DNA of 14,212 nucleotides from Pirellulales bacterium (GTDB lineage Bacteria > Planctomycetota > Planctomycetia > Pirellulales > Thermoguttaceae), in the NCBI GenBank assembly GCA_030605745.1, contig JAUWHT010000326.1, positions 1 to 14,212 of the forward strand, given 5' to 3'. Of this stretch, positions 1-7,412 are shown in pieces. The position numbers and the translations under genes are program-made. Position 1 is the first letter of the stretch. Each line of letters starts with the position of its first letter. The notes beneath the pieces were generated by a model. It was not told the origin of the DNA and searched no databases. It saw only the letters and a program-made list of their open reading frames with translations.

Positions 1-15
1 CGCTGCAACACTTTA

Positions 16-69
16 CCCCCCCCCCCCCCCAAAATGGGCATGGGCCGGGCGGGTTTTGGGTTTCTGGGG
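16..69. repeat. C15 homopolymer followed by six-run G-quadruplex-type motif
   Basis: Fifteen consecutive C residues at 16-30 are followed by six G runs (36-38, 42-44, 47-49, 51-53, 58-60, 66-69) separated by loops of 1 to 5 bases. This fits the usual G3+N1-7 quadruplex pattern with runs to spare. The G runs end two bases before the -35 hexamer at 71-76. The C tract could alternatively pair with the G runs as a hairpin, or be a slippage-prone phase-variation tract. No gene is seen in it. The pattern is read directly; any regulatory role is inferred. Confidence 0.7.
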
Positions 70-70
70 T

Positions 71-100
71 TTGACAAGGTTGCACCGGATATGGTATTCT
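71..100 (+). promoter_or_regulatory. sigma70-type promoter with extended -10, upstream of the MBL gene
   Basis: A perfect TTGACA lies at 71-76. After an 18-bp spacer, TATTCT (4 of 6 to consensus) lies at 95-100, preceded by TG at 92-93, which makes an extended -10. Transcription would start near 107, leaving a leader of about 240 nt before the ATG at 347. Confidence 0.55.
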
Positions 101-106
101 CAAGGT

Positions 107-346
107 TGTGCTAGCATTTGTTGTTGAGGATCGAGGCCTCTGAACCTACCATAAGGCTCAACCCCTCGAAAAGTGCGGAGTTCGCACCTAAAAACGGAAG
201 AGCCACATTTGTTCATCAGTCGCCGTCTGGAGCACTTGGCCGAAACCCCATTCTTTGATAAGTTTAGTGGGTTGGTTGTGGCGCGACCACGACCACCGGT
301 CGCGGCTTTGTGGTTACGAGTGGAAAGCATCTGAAGGGAGGTTGTC
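107..346 (+). other. Long untranslated leader of the MBL gene, with small hairpins
   Basis: No convincing ORF is present between the predicted start site and the ATG at 347. Possible stems include GTTGAG (123-128) with CTCAAC (157-162), enclosing the palindrome GAGGCCTC (133-140), and GTGCG/CGCAC (173-177 with 183-187). A REP-like arm lies at 281-315. I do not recognise a known riboswitch class here. Confidence 0.3.
281..315. repeat. Single REP-like palindromic arm (GCGACC...GGTCGC family)
   Basis: The stretch has CGCGACC at 283-289 and GGTCGCG at 299-305, followed by GCTTTGTGGTT. The same units, with a shorter centre and a longer T run, form the right arm of the palindrome after def (11897-11929). 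The copy here differs by an extra six bases resembling ACGACC in the centre. It lies in the leader of the MBL gene, about 35 bases before the start codon. Confidence 0.6.
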
Positions 347-2311
347 ATGAGTAGTGAGAGAACCGGTTTAGCCGAAACGCGCCGGCGTTTTCTTAAGACG
401 ACTGCGGTGGGAGCGGTCGGGTTTGCCTTTGGGCAGAATGCTCTCGGCCAATTACCGACAGAGGGCAAGCTCGGCGGCCTGACCAAGCTGTCCGAACACC
501 TGATCGTTTACCACGGGCCGATCAATGTGGGCATCGTCCGCGACGGCCAAAAGGCACTGCTGATCGACTGCGGCGACGGAAGTGTCGCCGATGTGCTGTC
601 AGAGCGGGGCATCACATCTGTGGATCAAATTATTTTCACGCACCACCACCGCGATCAGGCCTGTGGTGCATATACGTTCGCAGCCGGTGGCGCTCGGATC
701 GGCGTTCCCGCTGCCGAACGCGACTGCTTCGACAAAGTGGCTGCCTATTGGAACAACCCCAGGAACCGCTGGCGCCTCTACAACAACCTCCATCCCCACC
801 ACCTGATGCTTGCCGAGCCGGTGCGCGTGGATACCGCTTTCGAGGACGGCCACGAGATGACTTGGGGGCCTGCAAAGATCAGGGTGCTGGCTACCCCGGG
901 CCACACCGACGGATCGGTGAGCTACCTGGTCGAGGTGGACGGCAAGCGGACCGTCTTCTGCGGCGACACTATCTACGACGAAGGCCAGGTGTGGGACATC
1001 CATAGTATGCAAAAGGGTTCCCAACGGGGTAAGAGGCGGATTAGCGATTACCACGGCTTCCTCGGCAGCCGTCCCCAGTTGACCGCGAGCCTCGGCCGCA
1101 TCAAGGACACCAGGCCCGACGTGCTGGTCCCCTCCCACGGCCGCATCATGGCCGATCCGCCAAAAGCCATCGACACGCTCGTTGCCCGGCTGGATGTCTG
1201 CTACGACAGGTACGTGGCCATCTCGGCACTGCGGTACTATTACCCCGAATTGTTCACCGAATATGCCGGCAAGAAGGACCACATGCCGATCCGCGAGGGC
1301 AAACCGCCGCCGGATTGTCTGCGCCACTTCGGTACTACTTGGATGCTGGTCTCCAAGGATAAGGCGGCCTTTCCTATGGACTGCGGCAGTCCCAAAGTCA
1401 TCGAGTGGATCCAAGGGCTTTTGGACAAGGGCGAGATTACGAAGGTCGATGGCTTTTGGGTTACCCACTACCACTGTGACCACGTCGACGCCATTCCGGA
1501 ATTCCAAAAGGCGTTCGACTGCCCCTGCATCACCGACCGACACGTGGCAGAGGTGATTACCAACCCGATGGCCTGGCGGCTGCCGTGCCTCTCTCCGAGC
1601 AAGGCCCGAGTGGACCGGGTCACCAAAGACGGCGAGTCGTGGCAGTGGCACGAGTTCCGTTTGACCGCCTATTTCTATCCCGGCCAGACGCTGTACCATG
1701 CGGCGCTGTTGGTAGAGGGTCAAGGAGTGCGGATGTTCTTTGTGGGCGACTCGCACACGATGGCCGGCATAGACGATTACTGTGCGATGAACCGCCACTG
1801 GCTGGGCCGGGGCGTAGGGTTCGACTACTGTATCGCCCTGATCGAGAAGCTCAAACCTAGCCACATCTTCAACTGCCACGTTGCGCCCGCCTTCACATTT
1901 ACCCCGGAGGAGTGCCGCTTTATGCGCACCAACTTGGCCGAGCGCGAGAAGCTTTTCAGCGAAATTGTGCCTTGGGACCACGCCAACTACGGGATGGACG
2001 AACCGTGGGTCCGCTGCTTTCCCTACGAGCAGAACGCCACGGCGGGCAGCAAGGTGGACCTGAGCGTAGTCGTCACCAACCACTCGGCAAAGCCCCGCAC
2101 GGCCGTTTGCCGTGCTGTGCTTCCCCGGACCTTCGGCGGCAAGACTACCAACTGGGTGAGTGTCGAGATTCCCGCCAAGACCGAAGGCGAGGTGCGGCTG
2201 TCGTTCCAAGTACCGGCCGGCGTCAAACCCGGCCGATACGTGATTCCCATCGACCTGCGGTACGGCAAATGGGTCCTACCGCAGTTTACCGAAGCGATTG
2301 TTGTCGTGTAG
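347..2311 (+). CDS. Tat-exported protein with two tandem metallo-beta-lactamase-fold domains
   Basis: The 654-aa protein begins with a twin-arginine signal (RRRFLK at 12-17, hydrophobic stretch to about 34), so it is probably folded and metallated before export. Domain 1 (about 45-275) has THHHRDQ at 98-104 (H99, H101, D103, with Gln at the usual second His), H186 in TPGHT, D207 in CGDT and H264. Domain 2 (about 325-530) has a canonical THYHCDH (H374, H376, D378, H379), then H451, D468 and H511. Residues 560-654 look like a beta-sandwich tail. Both domains therefore keep nearly full di-metal ligand sets, and a hydrolase role is likely, but the substrate cannot be read from sequence. The start is supported by GGGAGG at 336-341, five bases before the ATG. 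It has its own promoter upstream and converges with the TPR gene at 2388. Confidence 0.88.
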   Translation: MSSERTGLAETRRRFLKTTAVGAVGFAFGQNALGQLPTEGKLGGLTKLSEHLIVYHGPINVGIVRDGQKALLIDCGDGSVADVLSERGITSVDQIIFTHHHRDQACGAYTFAAGGARIGVPAAERDCFDKVAAYWNNPRNRWRLYNNLHPHHLMLAEPVRVDTAFEDGHEMTWGPAKIRVLATPGHTDGSVSYLVEVDGKRTVFCGDTIYDEGQVWDIHSMQKGSQRGKRRISDYHGFLGSRPQLTASLGRIKDTRPDVLVPSHGRIMADPPKAIDTLVARLDVCYDRYVAISALRYYYPELFTEYAGKKDHMPIREGKPPPDCLRHFGTTWMLVSKDKAAFPMDCGSPKVIEWIQGLLDKGEITKVDGFWVTHYHCDHVDAIPEFQKAFDCPCITDRHVAEVITNPMAWRLPCLSPSKARVDRVTKDGESWQWHEFRLTAYFYPGQTLYHAALLVEGQGVRMFFVGDSHTMAGIDDYCAMNRHWLGRGVGFDYCIALIEKLKPSHIFNCHVAPAFTFTPEECRFMRTNLAEREKLFSEIVPWDHANYGMDEPWVRCFPYEQNATAGSKVDLSVVVTNHSAKPRTAVCRAVLPRTFGGKTTNWVSVEIPAKTEGEVRLSFQVPAGVKPGRYVIPIDLRYGKWVLPQFTEAIVVV

Positions 2312-2387
2312 GGGTACGTTACATGCGTAATTGCTCTTGGGAATAACTCATCCGCCGGTTGCTACAAACAACAAGCAGCCAGTGCGA

Positions 2388-4670
2388 TTATTGGCGGCAG
2401 CGCGCCAGCAACTCGACAAACCGGGCCTTCATCTCGGGTCCGCCCAACTCGGGATGCAGGAGCTGCAACAATGTGATGATCTTGGCCGCCTGCTGCTTGT
2501 TGCCCAGGCGGTAGTGCAGCCACACGATCGAGTACTTCGCGCGGAACCAACGTGGGCTGCCCGAGCGGGACTTCTTCTCCAACTCGCGCCACTTCGCCAG
2601 GGCCGTCTCCAGCGACTGGCGATCATCTCGGCCGAGCAACAACTGGGCATAAGCCTCCTGGATCACCCCGTCGCGCGGATAGGCTGCTGACAGCGCCCGG
2701 TACGCGGCCAGAGCTTCCTCGTCACGGCCGGCCTCGACCAGCGCCTTGGCGTGGATTCTCTGAAAGGTCCGCTCGGCGGCCGACTTCCACTGAGCCGGCG
2801 CGTCGCCGGCCCCGCTGAGCGCGGCCGAAAGGACGGCGTCCGCCCGCCCACAGCCGGCCGACGTGTAGTCCAACCGCAGCCGTGCCGCCGCCAACGCGGC
2901 AAACCGGTGAAGCGGGCTCCAATGCTCGGGCAGGCGTCCATCCGGGGTCACGATCAGCGATTCGAGCCAGCCGGCCGCGTCGCCGGCAATTTGCTCGGTC
3001 GGATGGCCGGCCGCTCTGCACTGCTCGAGCCAGGCCCGGTAGCATCGCGTGGCCGCCCGAACCACCTGGAGGTAGTTCGCATCGTTGGAGGAAACGGCCC
3101 GATAGGCACCAATCGCGCCGGGCCAGTCACGCCGGTGTTCGCACAGTTGCCCCAACCGGCGGCGGACACTATCGCTGCCCGGTGCATTGGGCCAGGTCTG
3201 TAAGTGCTCTTGCAACATGGCCACGTATTGGTCCAAGGAACCCTGCGGCTGTCCCTTAGCGACCTGGGCCGCGTGATAGATCGCCAGCCGGTGGGCCTCG
3301 GCGGCCTTGGGGTGATTGGGCGTTGTCATGGACAACTGCCGATACCGGGCCGATGCCTGCCGGTGCCGGTTGCGCTGGTGCTCGATGGTGGCCCCAATAT
3401 AGTCCAACTCGAACGCCCGACCCGCGTCACCCTCTTTCGCGGCCAGCGCTGCCGCGCGATCGTACGCTGCCAGTGCATCGTCCGGCCGGCCGCTGCGGAA
3501 CGAGCCTTCGGCCGCGCGGACCAGCATTGCCAGGTTGCCGCCGTCGGGCGAAGCGCGGACGTACCGGCAGAGCAGCAGTCCGGCCCGGCGGGTCCAGTAC
3601 GGGCCGTGCATCTGCTCGATCCGCTCGACCATCTCAGTCGCCTTTGCCTGCCACTGGGCGGCCTTGGCACGCTCGCCCGCATCGTCGGCCGCACGCCACA
3701 CGGCCAGGTAGGCTTCCAGCCAGGCGTAATCCAACTCTGCCGAAGTCGTCCCGTCAATCTGCCGTCGTTGGGAAAGCAGTGAGATGGCTTCGGGCAACCG
3801 GCCGGTGGCCAATGCCAGGCGGATCTGTTCCGCCCGGGCACGCAGTTCGACCGAAAGCGGCGGCTGTTGCTCCAGCAGGACATCGAGCATCCGGCGGGCC
3901 GCATCATAATCGGCCAGCAGGCGATGACTCTTGATCAGGTCAATGCGGCTGCTGAGCGCCAGCGGATCGGCCGGGTCGAGCTTGGCCAGCGGACCGAGCA
4001 GCCTGATCGCTCGGGTCAGCGAATTGGCCCGATCCGCACTGTCGGCGGCGTAACATTGCGCCTGGTTGCGGCGCGCCCGGGCAAGTTGGTACTGAATGTT
4101 TTTCTTAAGCGAGGCCAGTTGATCGGCGGAGAGCTGGGCCGGATGGGTGCGGCCGGAGAGATTCCGCTCGCGCAACTGCCGCTCGACTTCGTCGGCCAAC
4201 TGGCCGAGTTGCCCGATGGCGGCCCGAAGCTGGGACCGGGCCTCATCCAGCAGCGGCCCGGCATCGGCGGTAAGCTGTGCTTCCTGTCGGGTCAGCTCAC
4301 CCCGGGTCAACAGTCCCAAGGCGCCTTGCAGTCGGACCAGCGGTAGCCGCGAGCTTTGGGGATACTGCCGGGCGAAATCTTCGATCACCCGGCCCGCACG
4401 TTGCCAAAGCGGCCCGCGCTGCTTGCCGGGCAAACTGGCGGCCTGCTCGGCCACCGAGCGCGACAACTCGATCACCAGGTCCGCCCGCCTGGACTCGGCC
4501 AGGTCTGGCCGCTTGAGCCGCTCGACACAATACGTTTCCGCCAGCCGATACAACCCCCGCTCACGCAGCCCGGCCAAGAACCGCCGGTCGCTGGCACCTT
4601 CTTCTGCGGCCGCAAGCGACGCAAGGCCGACAAGCAGGAAACAGGGTGACAATGACCGCGCGCTGATCAT
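2388..4670 (-). CDS. Large secreted tetratricopeptide-repeat protein, last gene of the ExbB/ExbD operon
   Basis: The 760-aa protein has an N-terminal signal peptide (hydrophobic core about 10-22, Ala-rich cleavage region before EEGASD). The remainder is almost entirely Ala/Leu/Arg-rich helical repeats of TPR type; clear examples read GRPDDALAAYDRAAALA and AGRDEEALAAYRALSAAYP. It should act in the periplasm as a protein-protein scaffold. A GTG nine bases upstream (4679) overlaps the ExbD stop, but the strong GGGGAGGT at 4678-4685 sits seven bases before the ATG at 4670 and no distance before the GTG, so I chose the ATG. Translation is probably coupled to the upstream ExbD. No catalytic motif is seen. 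TPR proteins next to ExbB/ExbD are a recurring planctomycete arrangement, as far as I recall. I see no clear terminator in the 76 bases between its stop and that of the MBL gene. Confidence 0.85.
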   Translation of the reverse strand: MISARSLSPCFLLVGLASLAAAEEGASDRRFLAGLRERGLYRLAETYCVERLKRPDLAESRRADLVIELSRSVAEQAASLPGKQRGPLWQRAGRVIEDFARQYPQSSRLPLVRLQGALGLLTRGELTRQEAQLTADAGPLLDEARSQLRAAIGQLGQLADEVERQLRERNLSGRTHPAQLSADQLASLKKNIQYQLARARRNQAQCYAADSADRANSLTRAIRLLGPLAKLDPADPLALSSRIDLIKSHRLLADYDAARRMLDVLLEQQPPLSVELRARAEQIRLALATGRLPEAISLLSQRRQIDGTTSAELDYAWLEAYLAVWRAADDAGERAKAAQWQAKATEMVERIEQMHGPYWTRRAGLLLCRYVRASPDGGNLAMLVRAAEGSFRSGRPDDALAAYDRAAALAAKEGDAGRAFELDYIGATIEHQRNRHRQASARYRQLSMTTPNHPKAAEAHRLAIYHAAQVAKGQPQGSLDQYVAMLQEHLQTWPNAPGSDSVRRRLGQLCEHRRDWPGAIGAYRAVSSNDANYLQVVRAATRCYRAWLEQCRAAGHPTEQIAGDAAGWLESLIVTPDGRLPEHWSPLHRFAALAAARLRLDYTSAGCGRADAVLSAALSGAGDAPAQWKSAAERTFQRIHAKALVEAGRDEEALAAYRALSAAYPRDGVIQEAYAQLLLGRDDRQSLETALAKWRELEKKSRSGSPRWFRAKYSIVWLHYRLGNKQQAAKIITLLQLLHPELGGPEMKARFVELLARCRQ

Positions 4671-4675
4671 GACCG

Positions 4676-5125
4676 TCACCTCCCCACCGACGCGGCGAAC
4701 TGAATCCGCTCCAATCCCACCTGCCGGCAGAGGTCGTACAGGTCGATCACGTTCTCCATCGGCACGGCCGGCTCGACGTCGAGGATCACCGGCAGGTCGT
4801 CCTTCACGGCTTTGACCGCCGCTAGCACGGCACGGACCTCCGCCAGCGTGTTGTAGTCTCGATCATTGATCTGCCATTGCGCCCGGCCGTCGCGCCACAG
4901 GACCTTGACGACGATCTCGTCGAGGTCTTCTATTTCCGGATCGACAGGCACATCGCCGGCGATCGTCCCAGGCAGTGAGAACCGCGTCGGCAGGATCTCC
5001 TCGGGCGGCCGAAAACTGGCCGTGCAGACGAAGAAGATCAGCAGCAGAAAGATCACATCGATCATCGGCGTCATCTTCACGTCCAGCCGTCCACGCTGGT
5101 CACGATGGTAAAAAGGTCGTCGCAT
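4676..5125 (-). CDS. ExbD/TolR-family biopolymer transport protein (second copy)
   Basis: The 149-aa protein has a short cytoplasmic N-terminus, one TM helix (about 21-39) and a periplasmic domain, the ExbD/TolR layout. The family signature reads KMTPMIDVIFLLLIFF, and the proton-translocating Asp is D23, the same number as in E. coli TolR. It would form a proton channel with ExbB. Its N-terminus is unusually rich in Arg/His (RRPFYHRDQRGR). It is separated from the upstream ExbD by 118 bases containing a long inverted repeat, and I see no good Shine-Dalgarno before its ATG. Its stop overlaps the ribosome-binding site of the TPR gene. It differs clearly from the other ExbD, so it is probably not a recent duplicate. 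Confidence 0.9.
   Translation of the reverse strand: MRRPFYHRDQRGRLDVKMTPMIDVIFLLLIFFVCTASFRPPEEILPTRFSLPGTIAGDVPVDPEIEDLDEIVVKVLWRDGRAQWQINDRDYNTLAEVRAVLAAVKAVKDDLPVILDVEPAVPMENVIDLYDLCRQVGLERIQFAASVGR
4678..4685 (-). promoter_or_regulatory. Shine-Dalgarno that decides the TPR start
   Basis: On the minus strand this reads GGGGAGGT, seven bases before ATG 4670. It overlaps the stop codon of the upstream ExbD (TGA, 4678-4676), so termination and reinitiation are probably coupled. Confidence 0.6.
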
Positions 5126-5142
5126 GATGAATCAGCAGAGCA

Positions 5143-5229
5143 CGTTTAGCCGCCGGGCTTGCCCGGCACGTTGGTTGAATACCGAACAACTCCACCATCC
5201 ACGCGCCGGGCAAGCCCGGCGGCTAAACG
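5143..5229. repeat. Paired-palindrome element between the two exbD genes
   Basis: The arms at 5143-5167 and 5205-5229 are perfect 25-base inverted complements, extendable to 29 bases with one mismatch. Each arm is itself palindromic (GCCGGGC-TT-GCCCGGC and its complement). The 37-base centre has no ORF. The element is transcribed within the operon and would form either one long hairpin or two small ones. It could be a REP-pair-type mobile repeat, an mRNA processing or stability element, or a partial attenuator. Confidence 0.85.
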
Positions 5230-5243
5230 GTGTAATCCAATGG

Positions 5244-5672
5244 TCATTTCCCCACCACCGCAAACGTCACTTTCCATACTCCGGCCTTGGCACAGGCGAT
5301 CATTATCGGCTCGACCGCACGGTAGGGCACCTTGCGGTCGGAGCGGATGCGGACCTCTAACTGGCCGGCGGTTTTTCTTGCCTCGTAGTCGATCAGTTGG
5401 GTCAACTCTGCATCACGCATCAACCGGCCGCCGACCATGATTTGTCCGCCGGCCTGTAGCTCGGACAACACATTGACCACCACGCGTCGCACCTGATCGT
5501 CGCCTGTGGGCTGGCCGGTGCCGGCCTCCGGCAGGTTCAACTCCAGTTGCACCTCCTGTTGAGCCAGGTGGCTGGAGACGAGGAAGAAAATGATCAACAG
5601 GAACACCACGTCGATCATCGGCGTCATGTTAAAGCCCGGGGCTGCTCGCGACAGATTACTCGGCACCCGCAT
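5244..5672 (-). CDS. ExbD/TolR-family biopolymer transport protein (first copy)
   Basis: The 142-aa protein has the ExbD topology: short N-terminus, TM helix about 19-35 and periplasmic C-terminal domain. The signature NMTPMIDVVFLLIIFF includes the channel Asp at D21. The reading frame is open well upstream, but the start at 5672 is fixed by a strong AGGAGG seven bases upstream and by a one-base TGATG overlap with the ExbB stop, a typical coupled junction. It would work with the adjacent ExbB as an inner-membrane proton motor. The C-terminal domain keeps the basic stretch (RIRSDRKVPYRAVEPIMIAC) usual in ExbD. Confidence 0.92.
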   Translation of the reverse strand: MRVPSNLSRAAPGFNMTPMIDVVFLLIIFFLVSSHLAQQEVQLELNLPEAGTGQPTGDDQVRRVVVNVLSELQAGGQIMVGGRLMRDAELTQLIDYEARKTAGQLEVRIRSDRKVPYRAVEPIMIACAKAGVWKVTFAVVGK

Positions 5673-6457
5673 CAGCGACCTCCTACCGCCGGCGGCGCCG
5701 GCGGCGAAGGGCCGACCGCCCGGGCACGCTTCAGCGGCGAGAACACATGCTGGGCGACATACGACGCCTCGGCCACAAGCTGATCCACCCGATTGCGGAA
5801 GAAGGCAAACGCGGCCAGCGAGGGGATCGCTACGATCAACCCTTCCACCGTGGTGACCAGTGCCAAGTAGATACCTTCGGCCAGGTCGGCGGCCCGGGCG
5901 GCGCCCTGCGTGCCGGCCACCTCGCGGAAGGCGATGATCATGCCGATCACCGTGCCCAGCAGGCCCAGCATCGGCGCGATGTTGCCGATGACCGAGAGGT
6001 ACTCGATCTTGCGGAACAGCCGGGCCGACTGATCGGCGGCCGCGTCTTCTGCGGCCTTTTCGACCGCCGGCCAGCCGCCGTCGGCCTCGGCTAGCCCGGC
6101 CTCGAGCACGAAGCCCAAAAAGCTCGGCTCGCGGCGGCACCGCTGCTGGGCCAGCGCCAGTTTGCCCGCGGCCAAAAGCGCACGGACCTCCTCGCCCAAC
6201 CCCGGCGGCATCAGCACCGACTCGCGGATCGTCATGATGTGCTCGATCACCAGCGCCACCGCGGCAACCGACAGCAACATGATCAACACGCCGACAGGCC
6301 CGCCGGCAGAGAGAATCTCCCAAAACGAGCCGGAATCTACCGCCTCCGTAGCCGGCCCGGCGTCCGGCGGCTGCGCAAAAGCGGCGCAGATTGGAAAGAG
6401 CAACACCAAAGCGGCAATCATCGCTACACGAAATGTGGTCTTATACGAGCTAGCCAA
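5672..6457 (-). CDS. MotA/TolQ/ExbB proton-channel family protein
   Basis: The 261-aa protein has an N-terminal signal-like segment (about 11-28), then TM1 (about 54-75), a cytoplasmic loop, TM2 (about 155-178, with GLLGTVIGM) and TM3 (about 198-220, with VTTVEGLIVAIPS). T169 and T202/T203 sit where ExbB/TolQ line the proton path. The extra signal segment matches the longer ExbB variants. The start is a TTG: an in-frame stop at 6463-6461 excludes anything longer, and the next ATG (6421) would cut into the signal segment. The first codons overlap the end of the retropepsin gene by eight bases, so translation is probably coupled. It is the core subunit for the two ExbD proteins that follow. The C-terminal tail is Pro/Ala-rich. 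Confidence 0.92.
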   Translation of the reverse strand: MASSYKTTFRVAMIAALVLLFPICAAFAQPPDAGPATEAVDSGSFWEILSAGGPVGVLIMLLSVAAVALVIEHIMTIRESVLMPPGLGEEVRALLAAGKLALAQQRCRREPSFLGFVLEAGLAEADGGWPAVEKAAEDAAADQSARLFRKIEYLSVIGNIAPMLGLLGTVIGMIIAFREVAGTQGAARAADLAEGIYLALVTTVEGLIVAIPSLAAFAFFRNRVDQLVAEASYVAQHVFSPLKRARAVGPSPPAPPAVGGR

Positions 6458-6833
6458 TGCTTATCCATCCATTCCGAAAATCAATAGTTAGCGCGTGATT
6501 GCGAAGGAAATCGAGACCGAGAAGCCCGTCAACGCCTGCACTTGGTGGGAGTGTATGACCCAATACAGGGAAATTTCTGCGTGAATGTCCTAACGCCACA
6601 ATCTTAGCTACGATGATGCGAGGAGTAAACTCGATTCCACTTCCGGTAGTCATTTCGACGCGATCCAAAACGAGAGCCAAATCGCAACCAACGGCAACTA
6701 ACAAGCTGGCGTTGATTAACGTGCTGGTGGCACCGGTGTCCAGTGCCAGACGCAGCACCGCACTGCCCGCAGGTCCCTCAACCTCCGTCGGAACAATGAT
6801 CAGCCCGTCCTCGGGATCAAAGCTGAAACTCAT
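6450..6833 (-). CDS. Single-domain retropepsin-like aspartic protease
   Basis: The 127-aa protein has a catalytic LALDTGATSTLI motif (Asp32) and a second hydrophobic-hydrophobic-Gly motif (GLLGLDFL near 105), the hallmarks of retroviral-type and Ddi1-like aspartic proteases. A protein this size holds one lobe and would need to dimerise to form an active site. No signal peptide is seen, so it is probably cytoplasmic. The ATG overlaps the stop of the 75-aa gene upstream (ATGA), and there is no separate Shine-Dalgarno. Its own stop lies inside the start of exbB. Base composition is lower in GC than the ExbB operon (28 of 60 in 6601-6660). The substrate is unknown. Confidence 0.8.
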   Translation of the reverse strand: MSFSFDPEDGLIIVPTEVEGPAGSAVLRLALDTGATSTLINASLLVAVGCDLALVLDRVEMTTGSGIEFTPRIIVAKIVALGHSRRNFPVLGHTLPPSAGVDGLLGLDFLRNHALTIDFRNGWISIG

Positions 6834-7057
6834 AATACAATGGCCGTATCTTTGGGAATCGTTCCCGTATAGAGGATCGCAAACCGCTTGGGGGGCGATT
6901 TGGCCGCCTGGCGGTAAACCTCATCGCGGTCCTTGCTGTGTGCGACGACTTTGCCGGCTTGCACATCAAGAGCTTCGTCGGTCTGCGGGTCTTCGACGAG
7001 GACCCATTCGGAGCAGTATTGTGCTTTGATCTCCGCAATTGTCATGACAGTGTCCAT
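6830..7057 (-). CDS. Small conserved-type protein paired with the retropepsin
   Basis: The 75-aa acidic protein has no TM or signal. It has a pattern of EWVLVEDPQTDE, then KDRDEVYRQAAK and a C-terminal YTGTIPKDTAIVL. I recall similar small proteins directly before retropepsin-like genes in several phyla, but have no named function for them. The ATG at 7057 is preceded by AAAAGGA at about nine bases. A second ATG at 7045 is weaker. The stop overlaps the protease start by four bases (ATGA), so the two are made together. It may be a partner, inhibitor or substrate of the protease. Confidence 0.72.
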   Translation of the reverse strand: MDTVMTIAEIKAQYCSEWVLVEDPQTDEALDVQAGKVVAHSKDRDEVYRQAAKSPPKRFAILYTGTIPKDTAIVL

Positions 7058-7107
7058 CGGTTATGTCCTTTTCGGGTCGTCACAACTCTCGCAACAGATT
7101 GCCTGCA

Positions 7108-7136
7108 AATATCCACTATTTCCGCCGACTAGTCAA
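7108..7136 (-). promoter_or_regulatory. Candidate promoter for the 75-aa/retropepsin/ExbB operon
   Basis: On the minus strand TTGACT (7136-7131) and GATATT (7113-7108) are separated by 17 bp, with 5 of 6 and 4 of 6 matches to consensus. The start site would be near 7101, about 44 bases before ATG 7057. It lies in the 99-base gap after the DUF433 gene. Found by eye. Confidence 0.35.
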
Positions 7137-7156
7137 GTCGAACAATTGGCCGTTCG

Positions 7157-7378
7157 TCACACCGGCAGCGGGTGATGTTGTTCCTTGCTCAGCAGTTCGG
7201 CGGCGTAATCCAGCGCAGCCCGGATGTCCTCCAAGCTCAGGTCGTAATCCCGTTGGATGTCCTCGAAGCTCATGCCACCGGCCAGGTAGCCGATGACCCG
7301 AACTACTGGTACCCGTGTGCCCCGAATAATGGGCTTGCCGTGACAGATTTTCGGGTCAATCACGATCCGATCGCTCAT
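7157..7378 (-). CDS. DUF433-family protein (VapB45-like antitoxin type), orphan
   Basis: The 73-aa protein begins MSDRIVIDPKICHGKPIIRG and continues TRVPVVRVIGYLAGGMS, then EDIQRDYDLSLEDIRAALDYAAE. This is the characteristic DUF433 pattern, a small winged or helix-turn-helix fold thought to act as antitoxin. Such genes are normally followed directly by a PIN-like DUF5615 toxin, but the next gene downstream is the 75-aa protein, so the partner is missing. The start at 7378 has GGAG at about eight bases; a longer in-frame start at 7465 would overlap the upstream gene and has no support. It may be a decayed toxin-antitoxin pair or a stand-alone regulator. Confidence 0.85.
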   Translation of the reverse strand: MSDRIVIDPKICHGKPIIRGTRVPVVRVIGYLAGGMSFEDIQRDYDLSLEDIRAALDYAAELLSKEQHHPLPV

Positions 7379-7412
7379 AGGATAGCTCCGTGTTCCATTC
7401 CCAGATACAGGG

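Noticed and set aside
599..2209. 536-aa open frame on the minus strand under the MBL gene
   Set aside because: Antisense to a clearly conserved enzyme; composition is that of a high-GC shadow frame, with no domain and no Shine-Dalgarno.
2312..2387. Terminator between the convergent MBL and TPR genes
   Set aside because: No G/C-rich stem followed by a T run could be found on either strand.
5244..6323. Extended 359-aa reading of the first ExbD
   Set aside because: The N-terminal two thirds is an out-of-frame reading of exbB; the real start at 5672 has AGGAGG and a TGATG junction.
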